Part shown: positions 11,189 through 19,400 of the stretch, piece after piece
Layout of the letters: every line of letters begins with the position of its first letter
Numbering within the stretch: the stretch's first letter is position 1
Assembly: GCA_934254915.1 (NCBI GenBank)
Contig: CAKQMH010000013.1
Span: 1-30,048, forward strand
DNA length: 30,048 nucleotides
Direction of reading: 5' to 3'
From: an uncultured Alphaproteobacteria bacterium
Lineage (GTDB): Bacteria; Pseudomonadota; Alphaproteobacteria; RF32; CAG-239
Notes under the pieces: generated by a model
What the model was told of the DNA's origin: nothing
What the model saw: the letters and a program-made list of their open reading frames with translations, nothing else
The model's database searches: none
Translations under genes and position numbers: made by a program

Positions 11189-14149
11189 ATGAACAGAAAT
11201 TTCAAAGACATGTTGAGCCAAAAGGGCAGTATGATGGTCGAAGCCTTGGCTATGTTAGGGCTTATTTCCATGGTTACACCGGTTTTGTATAAAAAAGCTG
11301 CGGAACGCACGACGGAGCTGCAGGATATCAACTCCGCAACTTATATGCGGACGCTTTCGCAAAGTTTGGATGACTATATTCAGGACAACTATTCAGACCT
11401 TAGTCAGGAAAGCAGCGATGTGATTGCGATTGACAACAGCGATATTCAAAGCTACCTGCCTTATGGTTTTAATGTCAATGGCAGCAAATTGTTTGATGAC
11501 TATAATATCAGCGTTATTCGCGATGTGCATAATATAGACGGACGCGAGGTAGTTAACCTGACCGGTGTTATTACCGCGCCGATTAGTATTGCGGCTAATG
11601 ATTCGACCCGCGAAACCCGCAAAGCTAAAATTGCCTCAATGATCGGGGCAAACGGCGGTGTCAAACGGGGCGATAACTTCACCGGTGTTTTGGGCGGATG
11701 GGAGATTCCGGTTGGCTCACTGGGGCTTGATGCAGATTATCCGGACTCGGTGGCGGTAACTTCGGTTCATGCGATTACCTCAGGCGGCTCAGCAGCGGAT
11801 TCAGAACATGTTTTGTATCGTGATAACTCGCGTGGAGATGTAGCCTATAATACGATGCAAACCACCTTGTATATGGATACGAACAATATTGAAGGCATCA
11901 GCAATTTGGTTGCGGCTTCAAACGAAGAAAGTCCAAACCAGATTAATATCGTAGGTGCAGATAATTCTGCCGCCGGTTTGATGGTTTCGGGGGCGGCGGA
12001 AATTCAGCAGGCTTTGACCGCCGGTTTAAATGATGAGAATACGGCTAAGTTAAATGTAGCAGATACATTTTATGCCAAGAGTGCTGATAAAACATCCAAT
12101 TTAACCTTAGAAAATGGTCGGGCAGTGTTAGTTGGTAATGATAGTAAGTTAGAATTTAAAGATACGAAAACAAGCTTAGTCGGCAAAAATAGTGAGTTAA
12201 AGTTTGATAATGCCGGTGCAACCATGACTAATGGAGGTAATAAGGGTGCTAAATTGGCGTTGTCATCTCAAGATGCACAGTTAACATTTGGTGAAGGAGC
12301 AAATGGTTATAGTGTTGGTGAGAGCAGTGCTTCGGTGACATTTAATTCATCTAAAGTTAATCTGAATGCAGGGGCCGTGGCTATCCAAAGTGGTAGTGAT
12401 GGGGGTGCAAATGCCAAGCTGAAAGTGGAAACTAGTGGAACTGTTCGCGCTGAAAGCTCTGGTGAAAATGGAAAATGGACAAGTTTTAAAGTTAATTCCC
12501 AGGGTATCTATGGCGATGCGGCAGAACGGGTTGTTTTGGAAAGTGGTTCTAATATGACATTGATTGGTAATGAAAGTTTTACATTATCAACTAACATTGC
12601 GGCGATTAATGCTGTTAACGATTTAATGGATATCGGTGCAGGACGACTGAATTTGAACGGTAATGAAATTAAACTTATTGGTGATAACAAAGTTTATCTA
12701 AATTCAGGCAACAACAGCATAGAGTTAAATGGGGATAAGGATTTTATGGAATTTAAGGGAGGAAATGCCCATTTGAAACTTGATGATGGTAACAAAATCG
12801 CAAAATTGTATTATAATAACAATATTGTTGCCGCAGATGCAAATACTGTTTTTATGCAAGCTTCAGGAGGCAGTATGTTAGAAGTTGGTGATGACATTAG
12901 TATTAAACCGGCATCAAATCTTAATGCCTATGGAGATAATATCTATTTGAATCCAACTAATAGGTTGCATGTAGAAAGTAGTTACAACCAGTTAGAATCT
13001 GAAAATACTTTGTTTTGTGATGGTGGTGATTGTCCCAATACAGAGAAGAATTCGTTCAATAAAGGGGTGTTGGTACAGCATCAAGGTATTGTGGCGTTGC
13101 CGACCGCGCAGAGCAGCGGAATTGCGTCTTCTGACGGTGTGCAAGATGTGGCGGGGTATGTTAAAGCCGACCGTTTTCTGGCTAACCAAACATATACGTC
13201 TCCTTATACTTCCTCAAAAGCAGGGAGTAAGCCGTATGATGCTTATCAGGTTAACCCGGCTTATACCTCGGTAATGCATGATATCAAGCTTACTACCCGC
13301 GGCGGAGCGCGGTTAAGTGATATCTTACCGGATTTTATTAATAAAGGTATTTATGTTGTCGATAATACGTATAAGGAAGATCCGGCTAACCTTGATTGGG
13401 AGAATTTTACTAAAGATCATAATCATACATCGTGTGGTACTGATTTAACGTGCACTACAACACCATGGCTTGGCTTTATTCCGGCACCGCAGTGTCCGCC
13501 GGGGTATGCAAAAGTAATTACCATTAATCCGATACGTTGGAAAATGGCTGATGTTTATACGGTTGCTCCGAATCTTTCAAGTTATTCGGATGCATATAGA
13601 AATTTTCGTACCTATTTTAACAAAAACACTGATCCATTAAAATCTCGGTTTGAACTTGAAACAGTTGATGGCAGTAGCGGAGCACACACTCATGGTGTTA
13701 CGAGCGGATTGCCGCTGACTTTCCAAACCAATACCTGGCTCAATACGACGATTTATGGTGTTAGAGCAACTCCGGGTGATGTTAACAGTGCATTTTATGG
13801 TTGGCATGCGATTATGGGGTTCCTGTATCATGGCTCATTATACTCCGATTATATCATGGGGGCTGATCCTACAGCTGAAGATCCTAAAGGAAAAGTTGTT
13901 TGGAATATCTTTCCGGTCTATAATCAAGAGTTAACAGCAATTTCCAATGTCTATTGCTATTTTGAGCGTAAAAGCAATAATAATAGCGGGCAATATGGTT
14001 CAGGCAATACGGGAGTTAGTTGGGATTCAAATCTAGTTGATACGACATATGATCAGCTTGAACATTTTCGTTCACCTACGGATGATAAAGACGCTAATTA
14101 CGTTAATCGTCTGAATGATCCGACATTGGGTTACACCGATCCGTGGTAG
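11189..14149 (+). CDS. Large surface adhesin with type IV prepilin-like N-terminus and beta-helix-like passenger
   Basis: This 986-residue protein starts at ATG 11189 with AAGGAAGG (11175-11182) 6 nt upstream. The N-terminus has the class III prepilin form: a short basic leader ending in QKG, then SMMVEALAMLGLISMVTPVL with Glu at +5 of the predicted mature chain, then KKAAERTTEL. Residues about 30-280 are globular. Residues about 280-600 are a low-complexity run of short strands rich in N, D, G, S and T (LKLDDGNKIAKLYY, LNLNGNEIKLIG), as in beta-solenoids. The last 330 residues form a cysteine-containing tip region with FIPAPQCPPGY and an HTHG motif. The architecture recalls PilV-like tip adhesins, with the fold assignment inferred. 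No recombinase or shufflon site was seen. A terminator follows. Confidence 0.65.
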   Translation: MNRNFKDMLSQKGSMMVEALAMLGLISMVTPVLYKKAAERTTELQDINSATYMRTLSQSLDDYIQDNYSDLSQESSDVIAIDNSDIQSYLPYGFNVNGSKLFDDYNISVIRDVHNIDGREVVNLTGVITAPISIAANDSTRETRKAKIASMIGANGGVKRGDNFTGVLGGWEIPVGSLGLDADYPDSVAVTSVHAITSGGSAADSEHVLYRDNSRGDVAYNTMQTTLYMDTNNIEGISNLVAASNEESPNQINIVGADNSAAGLMVSGAAEIQQALTAGLNDENTAKLNVADTFYAKSADKTSNLTLENGRAVLVGNDSKLEFKDTKTSLVGKNSELKFDNAGATMTNGGNKGAKLALSSQDAQLTFGEGANGYSVGESSASVTFNSSKVNLNAGAVAIQSGSDGGANAKLKVETSGTVRAESSGENGKWTSFKVNSQGIYGDAAERVVLESGSNMTLIGNESFTLSTNIAAINAVNDLMDIGAGRLNLNGNEIKLIGDNKVYLNSGNNSIELNGDKDFMEFKGGNAHLKLDDGNKIAKLYYNNNIVAADANTVFMQASGGSMLEVGDDISIKPASNLNAYGDNIYLNPTNRLHVESSYNQLESENTLFCDGGDCPNTEKNSFNKGVLVQHQGIVALPTAQSSGIASSDGVQDVAGYVKADRFLANQTYTSPYTSSKAGSKPYDAYQVNPAYTSVMHDIKLTTRGGARLSDILPDFINKGIYVVDNTYKEDPANLDWENFTKDHNHTSCGTDLTCTTTPWLGFIPAPQCPPGYAKVITINPIRWKMADVYTVAPNLSSYSDAYRNFRTYFNKNTDPLKSRFELETVDGSSGAHTHGVTSGLPLTFQTNTWLNTTIYGVRATPGDVNSAFYGWHAIMGFLYHGSLYSDYIMGADPTAEDPKGKVVWNIFPVYNQELTAISNVYCYFERKSNNNSGQYGSGNTGVSWDSNLVDTTYDQLEHFRSPTDDKDANYVNRLNDPTLGYTDPW

Positions 14150-14171
14150 GAATTTAGCCAACCGCTTAGGA

Positions 14172-14194
14172 AGCCGCCGTCAGGGCGGCTTTTT
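14172..14194 (+). terminator. Intrinsic terminator of the pilin-like operon
   Basis: AGCCGCC (14172-14178) and GGCGGCT (14184-14190) pair perfectly around GTCAG and are followed by TTTT. It lies 22 nt after the adhesin stop and separates this operon from lolCD. Confidence 0.9.
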
Positions 14195-14240
14195 AAGTGG
14201 CGGAAAATGTCAAAATTTATACACAAAACCGGATGAATGG

Positions 14241-14269
14241 TTGTTTTTTGCGCGCAAAAACAATATAAC
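14241..14269 (+). promoter_or_regulatory. Promoter of lolC-lolD with a palindrome over the -35 and spacer
   Basis: TTGTTT (14241-14246) and TATAAC (14264-14269) are 17 bp apart, 25 nt before the lolC start. The -35 and spacer together form an almost perfect palindrome, TTGTTTTTT-GCGCGC-AAAAACAA (14241-14263). This may be an operator. Confidence 0.6.
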
Positions 14270-14294
14270 TACGTTTATAAACGGAGAAAAAAAG

Positions 14295-15542
14295 ATGCTG
14301 TTTGCTAAATTTGAACGTCTGGTTGCAAAAAGATATTTGCGGGCCAAGCGCAAAGAAGGATTTATTTCGGTGATTACCGGTTTTGCTTTTACCGGTATTG
14401 CGCTGGGGGTAGCGACTTTGATTATCGTGATGTCGGTAATGAATGGTTTTCGTCATGAATTGTTGTCACGTATTTTGGGGATTAACGGCCATATCGGCAT
14501 TATGTCGCCGTTGGGGTATCCGTTTAATAATTATAAACAGGCAATTAAAGATTTGGCGGACATCGACCATGTGCAAGTGGTGATTCCGATGATTGAGAGC
14601 CAACTGCTGGTTACGGCCGGCAAAGCGGCCGAAGGCGCGATGGTGCGCGGAATGAACGCCGCCGATATCGCTAAAAAGCCAATTTTGGACAAGGCGTTTC
14701 GCGGGATTGAGATGAAAGATTTTGCCGGCGATAATGTGGTGATGGGACGGCGGCTGGCAACCAAAATGGGAATTGTGCCGGGGGATAAGATTACGCTGAT
14801 TTCGCCGAACGGAAAAGTTACGGCTTTCGGCACGGTGCCGAGAATGAAGTCTTATCAGGTTATCGGCACATTTGAAGTCGGAATGTTTGAATATGATTCC
14901 AATTTTATTTTTATGCCGTTGGAAGCCGCGCAAAAATATTTGGGGCTGCAAGACGCGGTTACGCATATCGATGTGACGATTGATGATGACAAAATGCTCA
15001 AAACCGTGCGCAAGACAATTGAAGAAAGCGTCGGCATAGGAGCTTATGTCTATGACTGGAAACAAACCAACGCGGCGTTTTTTAACGCGATTGACGTCGA
15101 GCGCAATGTGATGTTTTTGATTCTGACGCTGATTATTTTGGTGGCGGCGTTTAATATCATTACGGCGCTGATTATGCTGGTTAAGGACAAGGGACGCGAT
15201 ATCGCCGTGCTGCGTACTATGGGCGCCAGCAAAGGGATGATTATGCGGGTGTTCTTTATGGACGGGGCGTTTGTCGGCGTGGTCGGAACGACAATCGGGC
15301 TGATTTTGGGCTTGTTGTTCTGCCATAATATTGAAAATATTCGGCAGTTTTTGCAGAGCCTGACCGGGCGCGATTTGTTTTCGGCGGAAATATATTTTCT
15401 GTCACAATTGCCGGCGCGGGTCGATGCAACCGAAGTGATTATGGTGGCGGGAATTTCATTGTTGCTGTCGTTTCTGGCAACGCTGTATCCGGCTTATCGG
15501 GCGGCAAAATTTGATCCGGTGGAGGCTTTGCGCTATGAGTAA
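14295..15542 (+). CDS. lolC: Lipoprotein-releasing ABC transporter permease (LolC/LolE/LolF family)
   Basis: This is an inner-membrane permease that, with LolD, extracts mature lipoproteins and passes them to LolA. I choose ATG 14295 because CGGAG lies 8 nt upstream and the protein then begins MLFAKFERLVAKRYL, as in the family; the open frame continues upstream to 14115 across the terminator and promoter, so that extension is not used. The product has 415 residues: one membrane segment near 24-46, a periplasmic domain to about 265, then an FtsX domain with three segments (about 270-294, 315-345, 380-405) and the ending FDPVEALRYE. Only one permease gene is present, as with the homodimeric LolF transporters. 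The stop overlaps the lolD start by 8 nt. Confidence 0.93.
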   Translation: MLFAKFERLVAKRYLRAKRKEGFISVITGFAFTGIALGVATLIIVMSVMNGFRHELLSRILGINGHIGIMSPLGYPFNNYKQAIKDLADIDHVQVVIPMIESQLLVTAGKAAEGAMVRGMNAADIAKKPILDKAFRGIEMKDFAGDNVVMGRRLATKMGIVPGDKITLISPNGKVTAFGTVPRMKSYQVIGTFEVGMFEYDSNFIFMPLEAAQKYLGLQDAVTHIDVTIDDDKMLKTVRKTIEESVGIGAYVYDWKQTNAAFFNAIDVERNVMFLILTLIILVAAFNIITALIMLVKDKGRDIAVLRTMGASKGMIMRVFFMDGAFVGVVGTTIGLILGLLFCHNIENIRQFLQSLTGRDLFSAEIYFLSQLPARVDATEVIMVAGISLLLSFLATLYPAYRAAKFDPVEALRYE

Positions 15543-16263
15543 TAAAAATATTCCAACCATGGAACTCAAAAATATCTGCCGCTCCTTTAAGCAGGGCGGA
15601 CAGAATCTGGAAGTGCTGAAAGGGGTTAATCTCGAAATCGGAAAAGGCGAGATTGTCGCACTTATCGGGCCGTCAGGTTCGGGCAAATCAACCTTGCTGC
15701 AAATTGCCGGATTGTTGGAACAGCCGACCAAAGGCGAAATTTATCTGGACGGGCAGCGCTGCGGCAAATTGGGCGATACGATGCGTACCAATCTGCGCCG
15801 CGACTATTTGGGGTTTGTGTATCAATATCATAATTTGTTGGCGGATTTTGATGCTTCCGAAAATGTGATGCTGCCGCAGCTGATTGCCGGCGTGTCAATG
15901 AAAACCGCACGCGAAAAAGCTGAATGGCTGCTCAAACGTTTGGGCTTGGAAAAACGGTTTAAGCATCGTCCGGCGGAGATGTCCGGCGGTGAGCAACAGC
16001 GGGTGGCGATTGCCCGCGCGTTGGCTAATTCGCCCAAGCTGTTGTTGGCGGATGAGCCGACCGGTAATCTTGATCCCAAAACCGCGGAAATCGTCTTTAG
16101 CGAACTGTTGGCGATTGTGAAGGAAACCGGACTTTCGGCATTGATTGCAACGCATAACTTTGAGCTGGCGGACCGCATGGATCGCAAAGTTAAGCTCGAA
16201 GACGGTAAATTGATTGATCAGCGGGCGGCTATGGCGGCGCTGACCGAACAAAATTTCTACTGA
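15535..16263 (+). CDS. lolD: Lipoprotein-releasing ABC transporter ATP-binding protein
   Basis: This ATPase powers the LolC/F permease. ATG 15535 is chosen because it gives MSNKNIPTMELKNICRSF and overlaps the lolC stop by 8 nt, the usual translational coupling; a start 24 nt earlier would lie deep inside lolC. The product has 242 residues. Walker A is GPSGSGKST (K51), the signature is MSGGEQQR (149-156), Walker B is LLLADEPTGNLD (D173, E174) and the H-loop histidine is H207. All catalytic residues are intact. The gene ends 25 nt from the convergent helicase gene, with no clear terminator between them. Confidence 0.95.
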   Translation: MSNKNIPTMELKNICRSFKQGGQNLEVLKGVNLEIGKGEIVALIGPSGSGKSTLLQIAGLLEQPTKGEIYLDGQRCGKLGDTMRTNLRRDYLGFVYQYHNLLADFDASENVMLPQLIAGVSMKTAREKAEWLLKRLGLEKRFKHRPAEMSGGEQQRVAIARALANSPKLLLADEPTGNLDPKTAEIVFSELLAIVKETGLSALIATHNFELADRMDRKVKLEDGKLIDQRAAMAALTEQNFY

Positions 16264-16288
16264 TTACGGCAAAAAAGGCGGCAATAGT

Positions 16289-17809
16289 TTATTCTTTGAC
16301 TTCCTGCGCGGTTTTGATGCGTTCAAGGCAAAAGGTTCGCTGCTCCTGTCGTTGGGTGCAAAAAGCCAAAAGGTTTCCGCCCTTGATATGCAGCGGAATG
16401 ATAATCCGCGGAGAAATTGTGCCGTCAGGTTTTTGATAAGTTATTTTGAGCTTGAGCCGCTGCGGAATGGCGGCGGCAAAGAAAGCGGCTTTATCTTGCT
16501 GTTCATCAAGCGTCAGGGCGCAATATTGGCGCATAAAGCCGACCACGCGCTGGTCAACAAAAACATCGCTCGCGCGAACGGCTTTTTTGAGGCTGATACC
16601 ATTAAGCGAAGTACAGCGGCTGAGCGCAACATAGAGCTGTCCGGTGGCAAAAGCGCCGCGGCCGACGTCAATTTCCACTTTATCGAAAGTTTTGCCCTGA
16701 CTTTTGTGAATGGTGACCGCCCAAGCCGGACGAAACGGAAATTGGGTGAATGATCCGGCGACTTCTTCAATAATCTCCGTTCCCTGCAAGGTATATTTGT
16801 AAATCTCCCAACTGTAAGGAAAAACCTCAACCAGACGGCGGTCTTCCTGCAGCCGAACCCGCAAATGTTTGAGCTTGCCGTCACGCAGGGTGAGGTTTTC
16901 AATATGTCCGATACTGCCGTTTACCCAACGGTTTTTGCTGTCGTTGTTCAAAAACATTATTTGCGCGCCAAGCTTAAATTCGAGATTTTCGGCCGCGGGA
17001 TAACTTTCGGCGGAAAACGAGCCGTCAATTACGGCCTGAGAGCTGTAAAGCTGCCCCGGCAGCTGCGCCATTTGTTGATGGTTGATTTCGTCAGCCAGAC
17101 GGTTGAGAGTGGTGAGGCTGATACGAAAATCATCATCTGCGGCGGCCGTGTGCAGGCGCTGATTAAGCGTCGCAAGGTCTTGCGGGGTCAGCATATTGCG
17201 GCGGATGCGATCCAACAAAGCTATAAACTCAGGATCTTTTTGGCGAAAAACGGTAGTCAGCTCCACCACCTGCAGCGGTATGGACTTAAAGACATGGGCG
17301 CTGAAAAAATACGGCGACGGATATTTTTGATAAAACAGCGGCTCTTCGGTTTTGGTGATGACCGGCGGAAGTTGGTATAAATCGCCGACAAAAACCATTT
17401 GCACCCCGCCGAACGGAACACCGCTGACCGGTCCGTAAAGACGCAAAAACGCATCAATGCAGTCTAATATATCGGCACGCAGCATTGAAACTTCATCAAT
17501 AATCAGAGTTTGAAGTTTTTGATATATCCGTTTCGCCCGCGGAGAAAATTCACGCGAGATGATTTTTTCAACACTGATGTTTATCGGAAAGCCGAAAAAA
17601 CGGTGGATGGTCTGTCCATGCACATTCAGGGCGGCGACGCCGGTCGGGGCGGTAACCACAATGTTTTTGGCGGAATGACGGCGGCAATATTCAAGCCAGG
17701 TCGATTTGCCGGAGCCGGCTTTGCCGGTGACAAACACATGATGCGAAGTGTTTTCAACCAAATCGCAGGCAGCTAAAAAATCAGGGGATAAATTAAGTTT
17801 TTCAGACAT
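16289..17809 (-). CDS. Pif1/RecD-like superfamily 1B helicase with C-terminal WYL-like domain
   Basis: This 506-residue DNA helicase has Walker A GKAGSGKST (29-37, K35), motif Ia APTGVAA (54-60), Walker B LIIDEVSML (D105, E106), motif III VFVGDLYQLPPV, motif IV-like TTVFRQKD and motifs V/VI AVTIHKSQGKTFDKVEID and QLYVALSRC. These are typical of the Pif1 family, which unwinds DNA 5' to 3' and resolves forks and G-quadruplexes. The last ~55 residues (KITYQKPDGTISPRIIIPL, then FCLERIKTAQEV) resemble a WYL ligand-binding domain. It is transcribed away from slyX, with 71 nt between the starts. The helicase call is firm; the WYL call is by eye. Confidence 0.9.
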   Translation of the reverse strand: MSEKLNLSPDFLAACDLVENTSHHVFVTGKAGSGKSTWLEYCRRHSAKNIVVTAPTGVAALNVHGQTIHRFFGFPINISVEKIISREFSPRAKRIYQKLQTLIIDEVSMLRADILDCIDAFLRLYGPVSGVPFGGVQMVFVGDLYQLPPVITKTEEPLFYQKYPSPYFFSAHVFKSIPLQVVELTTVFRQKDPEFIALLDRIRRNMLTPQDLATLNQRLHTAAADDDFRISLTTLNRLADEINHQQMAQLPGQLYSSQAVIDGSFSAESYPAAENLEFKLGAQIMFLNNDSKNRWVNGSIGHIENLTLRDGKLKHLRVRLQEDRRLVEVFPYSWEIYKYTLQGTEIIEEVAGSFTQFPFRPAWAVTIHKSQGKTFDKVEIDVGRGAFATGQLYVALSRCTSLNGISLKKAVRASDVFVDQRVVGFMRQYCALTLDEQQDKAAFFAAAIPQRLKLKITYQKPDGTISPRIIIPLHIKGGNLLAFCTQRQEQRTFCLERIKTAQEVKE

Positions 17810-17880
17810 TTTATTTCGTGTTGTAAAAAATTATTTTAATGATAACATATTTCAAAATCGGAACAAGAGGAATTTAAATT

Positions 17881-18084
17881 ATGCAACAAGATGAAGAACG
17901 CTTAATCAAAATCGAAACAGTGCTGTCGGAGCATGAGCGCCTGATTGAGGAGCTGAACGAGGTTATTATCAGTCAGGGTAAAATGATTGATCATTTGGTT
18001 AAGCAAAATCAATATCTGACGGATTTGTTGAAAGAAGATGCGGTTAAACCGTTGAGCGAGGAGACCCCGCCGCCGCATTATTAA
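17881..18084 (+). CDS. slyX: SlyX family protein
   Basis: This 67-residue protein is almost all coiled coil (RLIKIETVLSEHERLIEELN) with the family's diagnostic ending ETPPPHY. SlyX function is not established; mutations in E. coli were linked to phage phiX174 E lysis protein effects through the neighbouring slyD. AGAGG lies 10 nt before ATG 17881. It precedes the flavin reductase-rubredoxin gene by 57 nt and could share its transcript. Confidence 0.9.
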   Translation: MQQDEERLIKIETVLSEHERLIEELNEVIISQGKMIDHLVKQNQYLTDLLKEDAVKPLSEETPPPHY

Positions 18085-18141
18085 TTTCGGCGGGCTTGTT
18101 AATCGTCTGAATCCGACTATATCTTTAGAACGAGGTGAAAA

Positions 18142-18798
18142 ATGGATTTAGACGCATTGTATAAACTGACACACGGATTGTATATTTTGGGCGCAAGCGA
18201 TGACTGCGGACGGTTGGTCGGCAGCACGGTTGATGCCGTTATGCAGGTCGCCAGCCAGCCGGTGGTGATTGCGTTGTCGTGCAATAATAACAGCTATACC
18301 GGAGAATGTATCGCTCACACCGGAGAATTTTCATTATCCGTAGTCGGCAAAAAAGTTGATCCGTTCGTGATTGCCAATTTCGGCTATCAATCAAGCCGCG
18401 AAGTTGCAAAATGGGAGCAGGTCGAACACTATGTCAAAGACGGGCTGCCGTATCTGCAAAATAATTTGGCAACACTGCATTGCCGGGTGCTGCATCGGTT
18501 GACGTTTTTGAGCAATACGCTGTTGGTGGCAGAGGTTATTGAAGCAACAGACGGGCTGAAAGACGAACCTTTGACTTACGGCGATTACCGCACCTATTTC
18601 AAAACGGCGGTAATGGACAGTTTTCAAAAATATTTAACGGCAAAGAAAGGAAATAAAATGACAGAAAACAATAATGAAAAATGGGTTTGCACCGTGTGCG
18701 GATATGTCTATGACGGCGAAGTGCCGTTTAAGGATTTGCCTGATGATTGGGTTTGTCCGTTATGCGGAGTGGGTAAGGATATGTTCGAACTGCAATAA
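18142..18798 (+). CDS. Flavin reductase-rubredoxin fusion (high-molecular-weight rubredoxin type)
   Basis: This 218-residue protein starts at ATG 18142 after GAGGTG. Residues 1-165 are an FMN-binding split-barrel flavin reductase domain (LYILGASDD, GSTVDAVMQVASQPVVIALS). Residues 180-218 are a rubredoxin with Fe ligands C183, C186, C205 and C208 (CTVCGYVYDG, CPLCGVGKDMFE). Such Hrb proteins move electrons from NAD(P)H to flavodiiron proteins that reduce NO or oxygen in anaerobes; no flavodiiron gene lies nearby. A Shine-Dalgarno-like AAAGAAAGGA lies just before an in-frame ATG at 18658, so a free 46-residue rubredoxin may also be made. The stop is 2 nt from the convergent phosphatase stop. 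Confidence 0.92.
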   Translation: MDLDALYKLTHGLYILGASDDCGRLVGSTVDAVMQVASQPVVIALSCNNNSYTGECIAHTGEFSLSVVGKKVDPFVIANFGYQSSREVAKWEQVEHYVKDGLPYLQNNLATLHCRVLHRLTFLSNTLLVAEVIEATDGLKDEPLTYGDYRTYFKTAVMDSFQKYLTAKKGNKMTENNNEKWVCTVCGYVYDGEVPFKDLPDDWVCPLCGVGKDMFELQ

Positions 18799-18800
18799 AA

Positions 18801-19400
18801 TCAGTCGGTAACAAAATCCCGATATTGCCAAAGGCCGCGGTCGTAAGTAAGGTGAATTACGGCGCCGTTGGGAATGTCGGGATTATTTATGCCCAGGTGC
18901 AGCATTACCTGCGACAAAGTTATGCCGTGGCCGGAAACGGCAAAGTTATGAAACGGCGTATGACGGGCATAGTGATTAAGTGCAGCCCAAACACGGCGGC
19001 GTACTTCGTATTTGGTTTCGCCGTTTTCAAAGCGGGTGGTCGTGTCATCCAAGCGGCAGTGACGCCATTTGTCATATAAGGCGGCATAGCGTTTTTCAAC
19101 TTCGGAAATAAGCATCCCTTCAACAACACCCATGTTGACTTCTTGCAGCCTTTGGTCAAACAAAATCGGCACTTGCAGACAGGAGGCGACAATTTGCGCG
19201 GTTTGGCGGGTGCGTTTCAAGGGGCTGCTGACGATAATCTCAATATGTTTGTCTTGCAGTTTTTGCCCAATCAGGCGAGCCTGAGATTGTCCGTGTGCCG
19301 TCAATTCGCCGTCATAAGACTGCCCCTGAATATGTCCGCTGAGGTTAAACGGACATTCTCCGTGGCGAAAAAGATAAAAATGTTTAAGCTCCGGCGGCAT
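18801..19400 (-). CDS. Histidine phosphatase superfamily protein (phosphoglycerate mutase-like)
   Basis: A 199-residue protein if ATG 19400 is the start, chosen because CAGGAG lies 5 nt upstream and the protein then begins MPPELKHFYLFRHGE; the open frame runs further upstream into the antiporter gene. R12-H13-G14 is the signature, with H13 the expected phospho-acceptor. R in SPLKRTRQTA, E in LQEVNMGVVEG and the second histidine in AVSGHGITL complete the pocket. Family members are cobalamin-pathway phosphatases (CobC), mutases and broad-range phosphatases; the substrate cannot be told. It overlaps the end of the antiporter gene by 17 nt and so forms an operon with it. Confidence 0.9.
   Translation of the reverse strand: MPPELKHFYLFRHGECPFNLSGHIQGQSYDGELTAHGQSQARLIGQKLQDKHIEIIVSSPLKRTRQTAQIVASCLQVPILFDQRLQEVNMGVVEGMLISEVEKRYAALYDKWRHCRLDDTTTRFENGETKYEVRRRVWAALNHYARHTPFHNFAVSGHGITLSQVMLHLGINNPDIPNGAVIHLTYDRGLWQYRDFVTD

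Noticed and set aside
11189..14149. Invertible shufflon in the adhesin gene
   Set aside because: I saw no repeated recombination sites, no alternative 3' segments in inverse orientation after the stop and no recombinase gene in the window.
14115..14294. A longer N-terminus for the LolC-family permease
   Set aside because: The extension crosses the terminator at 14172-14194 and the promoter at 14241-14269. ATG 14295 has a ribosome site and fits family starts.
14466..15326. A 286-codon open frame antisense to lolC
   Set aside because: It is His/Asn/Gln-rich antisense translation of a conserved permease gene, with no ribosome site.
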